Shown piece after piece: positions 38,641 to 45,894 of a stretch of DNA of 64,000 nucleotides; position 1 is the stretch's first letter, and each line of letters opens with the position of its first letter. The translations under genes were made by a program, and so were the position numbers. Source of the stretch: Thalassomonas sp. RHCl1 (GTDB taxonomy: Bacteria; Pseudomonadota; Gammaproteobacteria; Enterobacterales; Alteromonadaceae); assembly GCF_947387555.1 (NCBI RefSeq), contig NZ_CANDNZ010000007.1, positions 1 through 64,000 on the forward strand. The letters run 5' to 3'. The notes under the pieces are model-generated. The model was not told the origin of the DNA and did no database searches. It was given only the letters and a program-made list of their open reading frames with translations.

Positions 38641-39051
38641 ATGCATCAATTAATTCAACAAATTAAACGACATAAGGGATTTAAGTCTTATCCTGAATAT
38701 TGTCCGGCAGGCAAACTCAGCATAGGTTATGGACGAGATCTTGATGGGGTCGGTATTCGTCTCGAGGAAGCGGAAATTTTATTGGCAAATGACTTAAATG
38801 CTTTGCTTGGCGAGACCCGGGAAAATATCAACCTTGAGCACTGTAATCCGGCGCGTTTGGCGGCGCTGATCAACCTTATCCATTTGTTAGGGCTGGAGTG
38901 CTTTTTGACTTTTAACCGGGTGATTACCGCAATTGAAAGCCGTGATTTTGTCTTGGCAACCAATGAATTATTACTTTGCCTTAAGGCCAAGTACCTGCCC
39001 CAGTATACCGCCCAGCTGTTATTGCAGCTCGAGTCCGGGCAATGGCAATAA
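38641..39051 (+). CDS. GH24 lysozyme-like protein lacking the catalytic Glu
   Basis: 136 aa, paralogous to the complete lysozyme at 40873. The region equivalent to IKKHEGF...TLGYGRNL reads IKRHKGF...SIGYGRDL: the catalytic Glu is Lys and the active-site Thr is Ser. The middle motif NMAYNLG is NLIHLLG, and the SRWAQQVPNRAEE segment is replaced by AKYLPQYTA. It is probably inactive as a muramidase. There is no ribosome binding site beyond the terminator's U-run. The ATG follows the terminator exactly, as in the active paralogue. Confidence 0.8.
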   Translation: MHQLIQQIKRHKGFKSYPEYCPAGKLSIGYGRDLDGVGIRLEEAEILLANDLNALLGETRENINLEHCNPARLAALINLIHLLGLECFLTFNRVITAIESRDFVLATNELLLCLKAKYLPQYTAQLLLQLESGQWQ

Positions 39052-39064
39052 CACCTTTGTGGTT

Positions 39065-39420
39065 GAATTTTTCCGGGTAATGCCCGGGATTAAAAATTGC
39101 GATATTAGCTTCAGCAGTTTTCGGGAAAGTGCCTGCAGATATCTGCTTTGCTTGTTCGGATAAAGTGAATTTTTCCGGGTAATCTCCGGGACAAAAAGTT
39201 GCGATATTAGCCTCGGGAATGCCCGGGAAGCCGTCAGTTGATATCCGCTTTTTTTATTCGGCTAAGGTGAATTTTCCCGGGTAATCCCCGGAGGAAAAGT
39301 TTGCGATATTAACCTCAGGAATGCTCGGGAAGCTGCCAGCAATGACCTGTTTTGCTTATTCGGCAAAGTGAATTTTTCCGGGTAATCCCCGGGATAAAAA
39401 ATTGCGATATTAACCTGACC
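39065..39420. repeat. About 3.5 tandem copies of a 102-bp repeat
   Basis: Units start at 39065, 39167, 39269 and 39370 (spacing 102, 102, 101). Each begins GAATTTT(T/C)CCGGGTAAT, has a CCGGG / CCCGG hairpin, then TTGCGATATTA and usually GGAAT-GC-CGGGAAG. The period is 34 codons, and one frame reads a similar peptide in each unit (CDIS/CDIN core) ending in TAA after LFG in the first two. No start codon or binding site is seen. The repeats fill much of the 772-bp gap before the regulator gene. Confidence 0.9.
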
Positions 39421-39508
39421 GCAGTTACCGGTTTGCTTTATTGGCCAGCGGAGAGAAATCAGCCTGGCAATAAATATTGCCGATGCCTTATTGATTCAGC
39501 TCAGGTTA

Positions 39509-39604
39509 ATGCCTGATACCAATACTAAGGCAATAGAGCTGGTGGTGAAGTTGCAGGGATTTACAGCGTTAAAAAAGGATATCGACAGATATCTGATTAC
39601 TTAG
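39509..39604 (+). CDS. Tiny ORF, possible gene remnant
   Basis: 31 codons starting MPDTNTKAIELVVKLQG and ending DIDRYLIT. No clear ribosome binding site. Composition looks protein-like and it lies among decayed sequence between repeats and the regulator. It is probably a fragment of a lost phage gene rather than an expressed peptide. Confidence 0.25.
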   Translation: MPDTNTKAIELVVKLQGFTALKKDIDRYLIT

Positions 39605-39616
39605 AGGAGATAAGTG

Positions 39617-39676
39617 ATGGCTAAAAACACAGTCAGAGCAAGGTTAAAACCGGGTTATCTGTTCACGCTTATTTAA
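39617..39676 (+). CDS. 19-codon ORF with a strong ribosome binding site
   Basis: ATG at 39617, preceded by GAGGAGATAAGTG, encodes MAKNTVRARLKPGYLFTLI and stops. A strong binding site on such a short frame suggests a truncated gene start or a leader peptide. The following 39677-39823 holds nothing else recognisable. Confidence 0.3.
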   Translation: MAKNTVRARLKPGYLFTLI

Positions 39677-39823
39677 ACGGTTTTATGAAGAAATAAAAGG
39701 TTCCACTTTAAAGGGAGCAGGGAAGTTAGCTAACTGGGGTTGGCTGATTTAATCATAACAGTGAGTAAAGCCGGAAACCTTATTGAGGGGATTTTCGGTA
39801 ACGTAGAAAAATAACAGGATAGG

Positions 39824-40087
39824 ATGAATATGGGCCAGTCAGTTGTAGGTTTTGCTGCGACAAATACCTGTCGTACGCCAAAAGGTTCGGATTTATTAAA
39901 GTATGCCAGACAAAGCCGCGGGTACACGCAAGCGGAGTCTGCTGCCGATTATGGCATTGAAGAGCGAACCTTGCGCCGTTGGGAGAATAATGAATTCAAC
40001 CCGAAATGGAATGATGTCGTCGGGTTAATCGAAGATGTCTATATGTTAAAAGTTATTGATGTCATAGGAGAGCTGTCCAATGGATAA
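39824..40087 (+). CDS. Xre-type HTH regulator
   Basis: 87 aa. The HTH is visible as LLKYARQSRGYTQAESAADYGI followed by ERTLRRWENNEF (given in two parts). It resembles small phage or plasmid helix-turn-helix proteins. The start could be ATG 39824 or 39830; AGGAT lies upstream of both. Its stop overlaps the next gene by 8 bp (ATGGATAA), which points to joint expression with the Q-like protein. A role in switching on the tail cluster is inferred. Confidence 0.75.
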   Translation: MNMGQSVVGFAATNTCRTPKGSDLLKYARQSRGYTQAESAADYGIEERTLRRWENNEFNPKWNDVVGLIEDVYMLKVIDVIGELSNG

Positions 40088-40454
40088 TGTTATGCCGGAG
40101 CAAGTAAATAAGCAGATCAATATTAAGGCACTGCGCAGCGAGCTTAAGGCTTGGGGAAAATTTTGGCGGAAAAAAGAGTCTGTGAACGGCTTTGCTTCAA
40201 GCTCTATCCGCGAGCGTTATGACAGCGGCAACGGCGATAAAAATCGTGCGGAGAATATTTATGTACCGGGGCAGGTGGAAGAATTAACGCATTTTATTTC
40301 CCGGCTCAGACCCGAATGTATCCGGGCATTACGTGCCCGCTATGTGGTGGATAAGCCGCTCGACAGTGCGGCCACCCTGATGGGTTTTGACTCAAAACGT
40401 TCGTTGCAGTTTTGGCTGGCCAAAGCCGAGCGGGGTTTGATTTCTACGATGTAA
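40080..40454 (+). CDS. Phage antitermination protein Q-like
   Basis: 124 aa. The features fit the antitermination-Q family (phage 82 Q type): an N-terminal ELKAWGKFWRKK tryptophan motif, a GFASSSIRERY segment, and a C-terminal sigma-region-4-like helical part (LRPECIRALRARYVVDKPLD, then AATLMGF and LAKAERGL). Q proteins bind near a late promoter, join RNA polymerase and let it read through terminators. Eight similar promoters, most with leader hairpins, lie in this cluster, making it the likely activator. The assignment is by motif pattern only. Confidence 0.6.
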   Translation: MDNVMPEQVNKQINIKALRSELKAWGKFWRKKESVNGFASSSIRERYDSGNGDKNRAENIYVPGQVEELTHFISRLRPECIRALRARYVVDKPLDSAATLMGFDSKRSLQFWLAKAERGLISTM

Positions 40455-40753
40455 TCGCTTGCCGCCCTTGTGATATTAATGTTTAAGGGACTGAGTAAGT
40501 GACTCTTTTATCTACTCTACCTGGCTGTTAGTTTTGTGTTTTTCGGGGTTTATTAATATGCGCGCGTTAATGGCTCCCAGGCATAAGTAACAGTAAAGTC
40601 GCCGGTTTTTTGCAGGCGATAACTACTCTCTCGAAAATACTCTCTTTATCCCGCAGGGAAACTGCCGGGGTTACACCGATCTTTTATTTTATCGCCGATT
40701 ATTTTACTCGAGCCGTTAGCGGATGTGATCCGCCAAGTGAGCTCAGGGCAGAC
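40455..40753. other. Gene-free stretch before promoter P2
   Basis: About 300 bp following the Q-like gene. It contains a small inverted repeat (TCGCC / GGCGA near 40600) and a segment with GCAGGGAAACTGCCGGGG, but no gene, terminator or promoter could be supported. It may hold the terminator for the regulator pair. Confidence 0.4.
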
Positions 40754-40787
40754 TTGTCCTGTTGCCTGGCCTGAAAAAAGCTAAAAT
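40754..40787 (+). promoter_or_regulatory. Late-type promoter P2 (lysis genes)
   Basis: TTGTCCTGT, 19 nt after CCTGT, then TAAAAT. Same spacing as the other copies, with an A-rich spacer (GAAAAAAG). It drives the active lysozyme, holin and small-ORF block. Confidence 0.65.
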
Positions 40788-40838
40788 AACCCTATTGTTA
40801 ACAAAACCCTTTCTGGTTTTATTTTACATTTTTACCGG

Positions 40839-40872
40839 GCCCAAAGAGCTAATAACTGTTTGGGCTTTTTTT
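40839..40872 (+). terminator. Leader terminator of the lysozyme gene
   Basis: GCCCAAA / TTTGGGC stem followed by seven T's that end directly at the ATG of the lysozyme (40873). This is the same arrangement as before the paralogue at 38641. Confidence 0.78.
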
Positions 40873-41295
40873 ATGTCTATACAAAATACCGTTGAACAAA
40901 TTAAAAAACATGAAGGCTTTCGCAGCCATCCCTATTACTGCACGGCGAAAAAATTCACCTTAGGTTATGGCCGTAACCTTGATGATGTCGGTATCAGTGA
41001 GCAGGAAGCGGAAATTTTATTACAAAACGATCTGAATGAATGCAGGGCCGTGGTCAAACGTAATATTGATACCCGCCATTGTAACGATGCCCAGGTTGGG
41101 GTGCTGATCAATATGGCTTATAACCTGGGGGCAAGCGGCCTGATGGCCTTTAAGAAAATGCTTGCCTGTGTCGAAGCAGGGGATTTCTCCGGGGCCGCCA
41201 ATGAAATGCTTGATAGCCGCTGGGCACAGCAAGTGCCTAACCGGGCCGAAGAGTTGGCCAAGCAAATGGTGCTGGGCGAATGGCAAAAAGCATGA
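40873..41295 (+). CDS. Phage-type lysozyme (GH24 endolysin)
   Basis: 140 aa, lambdoid/T4-type GH24 muramidase with the catalytic Glu in KKHEGF (residue ~14), the PYYCTAKKFTLGYGRNL block with Cys and Thr in the active-site positions, and INMAYNLGASGL. It cleaves peptidoglycan to release particles. No signal peptide or SAR helix is seen, so it needs a holin, and a holin-type gene overlaps its 3' end. Start fixed by family and by the preceding terminator. Confidence 0.9.
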   Translation: MSIQNTVEQIKKHEGFRSHPYYCTAKKFTLGYGRNLDDVGISEQEAEILLQNDLNECRAVVKRNIDTRHCNDAQVGVLINMAYNLGASGLMAFKKMLACVEAGDFSGAANEMLDSRWAQQVPNRAEELAKQMVLGEWQKA

Positions 41296-41690
41296 GCTGG
41301 TTCGGTGCCTTATTCGGCGGCAATATCAAAGAGCCGATCCAGGCGGTGGGGGGCATACTGGATGAATTATTCACCAGTGAAGAAGAAACCCTTAACTTAG
41401 CCTTGATCAAGCATCGGCTGCTACAACAGCCGGCGCTGGTACAGGCGGAAATCAATAAGGTACAGGCGAGTCATCGCAGCATTTTTGTTGCCGGGGCCCG
41501 GCCGTTTCTGATGTGGATTTGCGGTCTGGGTTTTTTGTTTGCCTTTATTATCAATCCCAGTTTGCAATGGCTGTTTCCTGAAATAGGCGCACCTGAATTG
41601 CCGCTGGAGGTGATGATGGAATTAACCCTGGGCATGTTAGGTCTGGCCGGGCTGAGAACCGTAGAAAAAATTAAGGGGGTTGCTAAATGA
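41292..41690 (+). CDS. Three-TM holin family protein (GTA/phage type)
   Basis: 132 aa. A soluble N-terminal part (EEETLNLALIKHRLLQQP) precedes SIFVAGARPFLMWICGLGFL, a second hydrophobic stretch and LEVMMELTLGMLGLAGLRTV, fitting the 3TM holin family of gene transfer agents and phages. The start at 41292 overlaps the lysozyme stop (ATGA); an ATG at 41280 is also possible. Its last residues (VEKIKGVAK) recur at the ends of the three tiny ORFs that follow. Confidence 0.82.
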   Translation: MSWFGALFGGNIKEPIQAVGGILDELFTSEEETLNLALIKHRLLQQPALVQAEINKVQASHRSIFVAGARPFLMWICGLGFLFAFIINPSLQWLFPEIGAPELPLEVMMELTLGMLGLAGLRTVEKIKGVAK

Positions 41691-41797
41691 CCCCTGTTAT
41701 TAATCGCCATGTGAAAATGGCAGCAATTTTAGCATTAAGCATATCAGGCTTAGTTGTATTAACAGCCACAGAGAAAATTAAGGGGGTTGCTGAATGA
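41687..41797 (+). CDS. Tiny coupled ORF 1, holin-tail repeat
   Basis: 36 aa. The ATG overlaps the holin stop (ATGA). It has a hydrophobic centre (AAILALSISGLVVLTA) and ends TEKIKGVAE, nearly the same as the holin C-terminus. A single membrane helix is likely. The AAGGGGGTT just before each coupled start can serve as ribosome binding site for the next ORF, which may explain why this tail is conserved. Confidence 0.55.
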   Translation: MTPVINRHVKMAAILALSISGLVVLTATEKIKGVAE

Positions 41798-41907
41798 GCC
41801 AAGAGAAACCAATGGACCATTTGAATATGGCACGTAGGGAGAAGTTAACTACATCAAACTTAGTTGTATTAACAGCCACAGGGAAAATCAAGGGGGTTGG
41901 TAAATGA
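41794..41907 (+). CDS. Tiny coupled ORF 2, holin-tail repeat
   Basis: 37 aa, overlapping ORF 1 by ATGA. The N-terminal half is polar (MSQEKPMDHLNMARREKL), and the C-terminal half (SNLVVLTATGKIKGVGK) repeats that of ORF 1 at protein and DNA level. The same GGGGGTT binding site precedes the next start. Confidence 0.55.
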   Translation: MSQEKPMDHLNMARREKLTTSNLVVLTATGKIKGVGK

Positions 41908-42014
41908 ACCAAGCGGAACAAATTAGCCATTTGAATAAAAGGCAAATGGGAGGATTAAGTGTATCTGACTTAGTTTTATTAACAGCCATAGAGAAAATTA
42001 AAGGGGGCTGTTAA
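41904..42014 (+). CDS. Tiny coupled ORF 3, holin-tail repeat
   Basis: 36 aa, overlapping ORF 2 by ATGA. Starts MNQAEQISHLNKRQ, which resembles the start of the next gene (MNQEEHWHLKKE), and ends SDLVLLTAIEKIKGGC. This looks like a chimera of neighbouring gene ends created by unequal tandem duplication. It stops 1 nt before the ATG at 42015. Confidence 0.55.
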   Translation: MNQAEQISHLNKRQMGGLSVSDLVLLTAIEKIKGGC

Positions 42015-42257
42015 ATGAATCAAGAGGAACACTGGCATTTAAAAAAGGAACTTAACCTGGCCCATATCATTACCACGGTCACTTTGCTGGTCACGGGGAT
42101 TTTATATCTGAGCGGACTGGATAAACGTATTAATACCAACTCGCAAGAGATTCAGCACCTTAAACAGATACGTAATGAAGATCAAAAAAGGATCGAAAAG
42201 CGTCTGGATTCTATTGATAAGAAGCTCGATACCCTGCTCAGTGGCCGTAAGTTATAA
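42015..42257 (+). CDS. TM plus coiled-coil lysis accessory protein (spanin- or XhlA-like)
   Basis: 80 aa. A polar N-terminus, one TM helix (IITTVTLLVTGILYLSGL) and a C-terminal coiled coil rich in Lys/Asp (KQIRNEDQKRIEKRLDSIDK). The topology fits an inner-membrane spanin subunit or a holin accessory such as XhlA; no exact family can be named. It is the last gene of the lysis block. Confidence 0.6.
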   Translation: MNQEEHWHLKKELNLAHIITTVTLLVTGILYLSGLDKRINTNSQEIQHLKQIRNEDQKRIEKRLDSIDKKLDTLLSGRKL

Positions 42258-42324
42258 CTCAGATTTTTTTTCTCTTTAGTTGCAGGTGATATGGATATCC
42301 CTATCGGCATAAATTTTTGCACAT

Positions 42325-42358
42325 AAGTCCTGCGTTAACTTTAACAAAAGTCTTATTT
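42325..42358 (+). promoter_or_regulatory. Late-type promoter P3, weak match (baseplate cassette 1)
   Basis: AAGTCCTGC, 19 nt after CCTGC, then TTATTT. The spacing fits the other copies, but both blocks diverge and the leader is only 28 nt with no hairpin. Confidence 0.35.
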
Positions 42359-42386
42359 TTAGGCTGTAACCTGTGAGAGCTTACCC

Positions 42387-43292
42387 ATGAATTTTTCTCC
42401 AACAAACAATGCTATAAACCTGTCTTTGTTACCGCCACCAGAGATCATCGAATCACTGGATTATGAAGATATTCTTGCCAATATGACCGCCGATCTGAAA
42501 AACCGGATGCCGGAATTTGATGCCATGGTGGAGTCCGACCCTGTCTTTAAAGTACTGGAAATCGCGGCCTACCGGGAATTATTGTTGCGCCAACGCATCA
42601 ATGAAGCTTCACGGGCGGTGATGGTGGCTTATGCCGGAGGCACTGATTTAGATCACCTGGCGGCGTTATTTGGTGTTGAACGCCTGGTGATCACCCCGGC
42701 AGATCTTGAAGCAAATCCTCCGGTGGCTGCGGTAATGGAATCCGATGAAAGACTGCGGCAACGTATTCCGTTCTCGCTGGAAGGTTATAGTACTGCCGGG
42801 CCTTCGGGGGCTTATAAATATCATGCGCTGGCGGTATCTACCGAGGTAAAAGATGTTGCCATCTCCAGCCCTTTACCCGGGGAAGTACATGTTGCTGTGC
42901 TCAGCACTTTGGCCGACGGTACGCCGGATGAGGTGTTGCTGGAGCAGATCACAGAAACCCTGACCCATGATGATATCCGGCCGTTAACGGATCGCGTTAT
43001 CGTTAAGGCGGCAAGTATCAAACATTATCAAGTAGATGCCGAACTGTTATTTCATAGCGGCCCGGATAAAACACTTGTCGCACAGCAGGCAAGGGAAGCG
43101 CTTATTCGTTATTTGCATGAAGAGCAAACCTTAGGCAATGAAATTACCCAATCGGGAATTTTTGCTGCCCTGCATCAGCCGGGGGTGAAAAAAGTGATTT
43201 TACAAAACCCGTCAACCGATATTACCGTAGCGGCGGATGAGGCCGCTTATTGTACCGATATCAATCTGACGATTGGAGCAAGTTATGGATAA
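42387..43292 (+). CDS. Baseplate J/gp47 family protein, cassette 1
   Basis: 301 aa, homologue of phage P2 gpJ, a wedge component that joins the baseplate to the fibre network. Family features: LLPPPEIIESLDYEDIL at the start, AYRELLLRQRINEASRA, DLDHLAALFGVERL, then RLRQRIPFSLEGYSTAGP (about 120-137) and a C-terminal AAYCTDINLTIG. It is one of four J paralogues in the window and more distant from copies 2 and 4. It overlaps gpI by 8 bp. Confidence 0.9.
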   Translation: MNFSPTNNAINLSLLPPPEIIESLDYEDILANMTADLKNRMPEFDAMVESDPVFKVLEIAAYRELLLRQRINEASRAVMVAYAGGTDLDHLAALFGVERLVITPADLEANPPVAAVMESDERLRQRIPFSLEGYSTAGPSGAYKYHALAVSTEVKDVAISSPLPGEVHVAVLSTLADGTPDEVLLEQITETLTHDDIRPLTDRVIVKAASIKHYQVDAELLFHSGPDKTLVAQQAREALIRYLHEEQTLGNEITQSGIFAALHQPGVKKVILQNPSTDITVAADEAAYCTDINLTIGASYG

Positions 43293-43965
43293 TGCAGCAA
43301 GTTTGTTGCCGGTAAACGCTACGCCACAGGAACGGGCAATAGAAGGCGCCATGTCACGCGCAGCCAGCCTGGAGTTGGCGATTGCACAGCAATGGCACCC
43401 GGATACCTGCCCGGCATCGCTTTTGCCCTGGCTGGCCTGGTCGTTATCCCTTGATGAATGGGATGAAGGGTGGAGTGAGCAAACCAAGCGCAATATGATC
43501 AAGCAGTCTGCGGCGGTGCACAAGGTTAAAGGCACGGTCGGCAGTGTCAAACGGGCATTGGCGGCTTTAGGTGTCAGCCTGGAGTTTATCGAATGGTTTG
43601 AGCAGGATGTCGACCTTACCCTGGCCCCCATTCATAGCACCACCCCCCATACTTTTGTTTTTATTGCCTGGGTGAATGCCCAGGCCTATAGCAGCAATGC
43701 TGTGGTATTAGATCAAGCGCTTTATGACGCCATTAACCGGGTGACCAATAAGGTGAAACCGGCCCGTTCGCATTTTGACTTTTTGGTGGGGGCTAAAATC
43801 AACGGCAATATCCGTTTGGGTACTGCAAGCTCAGGATGGCTGCAAAGCCGGCGGCTGAGTAATGAAACCAAACCGGTACAGGTGCCGGCAAGCATCGGTA
43901 CCTTGGCGGCACATATGCATTTGAACAGAAAACGTTATGCCGTTGGCCGTTTTTATTTACGCTAA
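43285..43965 (+). CDS. Phage tail protein I family, cassette 1
   Basis: 226 aa, P2 gpI type. It has LLPVNATPQERAIEGAM, the diagnostic LLPWLAWSLSLDEWDEGWSE and VKGTVGSVKRALAALG. GpI sits at the baseplate periphery and contacts the fibre. The ATG at 43285 (GGAG upstream) overlaps the J stop by ATGGATAA; an earlier ATG at 43273 is less consistent with the other cassettes. Confidence 0.9.
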   Translation: MDNAASLLPVNATPQERAIEGAMSRAASLELAIAQQWHPDTCPASLLPWLAWSLSLDEWDEGWSEQTKRNMIKQSAAVHKVKGTVGSVKRALAALGVSLEFIEWFEQDVDLTLAPIHSTTPHTFVFIAWVNAQAYSSNAVVLDQALYDAINRVTNKVKPARSHFDFLVGAKINGNIRLGTASSGWLQSRRLSNETKPVQVPASIGTLAAHMHLNRKRYAVGRFYLR

Positions 43966-44012
43966 CGGCTCAACAGATATTTCAGCTTTAACCAAGTATT
44001 TGAGCCGTTTTT
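43964..44012 (+). terminator. Hairpin between gpI and the collar gene, cassette 1
   Basis: AACGGCTCAA / TTGAGCCGTT, a 10-bp perfect stem with a 26-nt loop and six T's. It overlaps the last codon of gpI. It may reduce fibre transcripts relative to J and I, or act only without antitermination. Confidence 0.6.
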
Positions 44013-44064
44013 TATCTGGCGTTTTATAAGACTTTTTTATAAGGAAATAGAGGGAGGAAACCAG

Positions 44065-44589
44065 GTGAGTACCATATTAACACCCACCATTACCGAGGCC
44101 GGATTACAGGCGTTATTTAACGCTCAAAGTAATGGCCTGCAGGCACAAATCAGTGCTATCGCTTTAGGTGATTCGGCCTATACGCCGCAGCAAAACCGCA
44201 CGGCGTTAACCAGTGAAAAGAACCGTATCAAGATCAGCAGCGGCACTTTAGTGAGCCCGACCCAGCTTCATATGAGTGTTATCGACGATAGTAACAAAAC
44301 ATTCTGGGTGCGGGAGGTTGGCTTTTATCTTGATGACGGCACCTTGTTTGCTGTGTATTCGGAACCGGATAAAACACTTGCCTATAAATCACCGGAAGTA
44401 GATTTGCTGCTGGCTTTCGATTTAGCACTTTCTGGAGTGCCGGCGGGTTCGGTGAATATTATCGATCAAGGGGTAGATCTGAATATATTAATTGCCCCTG
44501 AGCTGGCGAAAATGGCAACGGCTCAAATCAGCAATATGTATCGCCACGTAAAACATTCATTTTTATTGCAGGATGCCGGGCTGATTTAA
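44065..44589 (+). CDS. Tail-collar fibre protein (DUF3751 type), cassette 1
   Basis: 174 aa from a GTG with a strong GGGAGGAAAC site. The N-terminal TPTITEAGLQALFNAQ, followed by ISAIALGDSAYTPQ, matches the collar domain found at the base of P2-like fibres, and WVREVGFYLDDGTLFAVYSE is also typical. It probably links the baseplate to the separate fibre encoded next. It is paralogous to the gene at 56675. Confidence 0.8.
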   Translation: MSTILTPTITEAGLQALFNAQSNGLQAQISAIALGDSAYTPQQNRTALTSEKNRIKISSGTLVSPTQLHMSVIDDSNKTFWVREVGFYLDDGTLFAVYSEPDKTLAYKSPEVDLLLAFDLALSGVPAGSVNIIDQGVDLNILIAPELAKMATAQISNMYRHVKHSFLLQDAGLI

Positions 44590-44655
44590 CCGGGGTCACT
44601 TTCACTTCATTTTCATTTCAAACAAGTACTCATTTATATTTAAAAGGATAAGGAT

Positions 44656-45390
44656 ATGGCTTTAGAGCAAGATATTGCCGACCTGGTACAGGCGTCGAAT
44701 AACCTGACCGGGGTGGTGGATAATAAGATACAGTTAATTGACCAGAAGGTTGCGCAAGCGCAAAGCCAGTTCCAGCAATGGCTGGATACCCGGCATGTCG
44801 GTTTTAGTTTAACGGATACCCTGTTAGATCACAGTGACAGTTATATTAGCATCCCGCCAAGGTTTACTACCCTGGAAGAAGCAGAAGCTTTTAGCTTTAA
44901 TGCTACCGAAGATTATGCACCGCAAAATGGCGAAGGTACGGAGAACTATTATGCCGATATTTATTCCAAAACGCCGGGAGTGACCAACTGGTATTCTGAG
45001 CCGGGGCCGACGCAATTTACCGGGCGAAAATCGGTTTATGCCAATATTTCGGTGGGCACTGCTCCGCACCCGTCGCCTAAACCGGTTAACCGTGTCGCCG
45101 TACTGATGAATTCTATCGGCTCGCATCATCAATGGATCACCACCGGAGATCCGACGCCGAACTACGCCCAGCCAAGAACATTTGGCAACAAGAGCATCAA
45201 TGCCAACCGTGAAATCAAGGGGCAGTCCTGGGGGGTAACCAACTATGATGACCTGATTGCCTTGCATGAGAATGAAACCACCGGCTTTTCCGTGGGGTTC
45301 TCCACCGTCAGGGTGATTAACTTAGGGCCATACCCGATCCAGCTAAAAGGGTTCTGGCTTATTCATCACGGCCATCAGAAGGAGGCTTAA
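44656..45390 (+). CDS. Putative receptor-binding tail fibre, cassette 1
   Basis: 244 aa. The coiled-coil N-terminus (MALEQDIADLVQASNNLTGV) aligns with that of the fibre in cassette 4 (57388), while the rest is unrelated and beta-rich. A constant base with a variable tip is typical of receptor-binding proteins. No catalytic motif is seen. An AAGGATAAGG site precedes the ATG. Confidence 0.65.
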   Translation: MALEQDIADLVQASNNLTGVVDNKIQLIDQKVAQAQSQFQQWLDTRHVGFSLTDTLLDHSDSYISIPPRFTTLEEAEAFSFNATEDYAPQNGEGTENYYADIYSKTPGVTNWYSEPGPTQFTGRKSVYANISVGTAPHPSPKPVNRVAVLMNSIGSHHQWITTGDPTPNYAQPRTFGNKSINANREIKGQSWGVTNYDDLIALHENETTGFSVGFSTVRVINLGPYPIQLKGFWLIHHGHQKEA

Positions 45391-45392
45391 TC

Positions 45393-45836
45393 ATGAAACT
45401 TATTAATAAAACCACAGGTATCGTTGAATTTGACGGCCCGGCAGCACAATTTCCCGGCATTGACGTTTATCAGCATGAAGAAGTTAATGCCGAGTTCGAA
45501 CTGATCTGCACTGCTGAGGAGCAAAGAGCTAGTCTCAGAGATGAAATTACCGTGAATGCCGGTGATACCGAGTCTTTGCTTGGGACGGCAACGGATGGTA
45601 TGCATATGCTGCTTTATCAAGTGGCTAAAATGAGTGCACAATTAAGCACGGCAGAGTCGCTAGCACAGGTGCGTGCCGCAGCTCAAGAGCTAAACACACT
45701 TTTGGCTGGCTTTGCTGCTAAAGTGGATAGCCAGGAAGTGAAATTGCCTTATCAAACCAAGGGGGTAGATGTTGTATTGCAAGATATTGAAAGCCGGGCC
45801 ACTGCGGTAAACCAGCTGATTGCAGAAGCATCCTGA
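45393..45836 (+). CDS. Tail fibre-associated protein, possible assembly factor
   Basis: 147 aa, starting 2 nt after the fibre gene. The N-terminal MKLINKTTGIVEFDGPAAQF and a long helical C-terminal half are like phage fibre chaperones or small fibre partners, but no named family is certain. Close coupling suggests it folds or caps the preceding fibre. Confidence 0.5.
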   Translation: MKLINKTTGIVEFDGPAAQFPGIDVYQHEEVNAEFELICTAEEQRASLRDEITVNAGDTESLLGTATDGMHMLLYQVAKMSAQLSTAESLAQVRAAAQELNTLLAGFAAKVDSQEVKLPYQTKGVDVVLQDIESRATAVNQLIAEAS

Positions 45837-45894
45837 TGCCCTGTTTGTTTATAGTTAAGTGAGCGGTGTTTTTCTCCGGCAATAGCGGTCGAAT
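45837..45894. other. Start of the gap between cassettes 1 and 2
   Basis: The 302-bp gap 45837-46138 contains promoter P4 and its leader hairpin (listed separately). Otherwise only the AAAGAAG binding site of the next baseplate gene is seen. Confidence 0.5.

Noticed and set aside
39065-39420. CRISPR array
   Set aside because: The whole 102-bp unit is repeated, with no spacer-like unique segments.
39730-39927. Minus-strand open frame over the start of the Xre regulator
   Set aside because: Overlaps the supported HTH gene and has no binding site.
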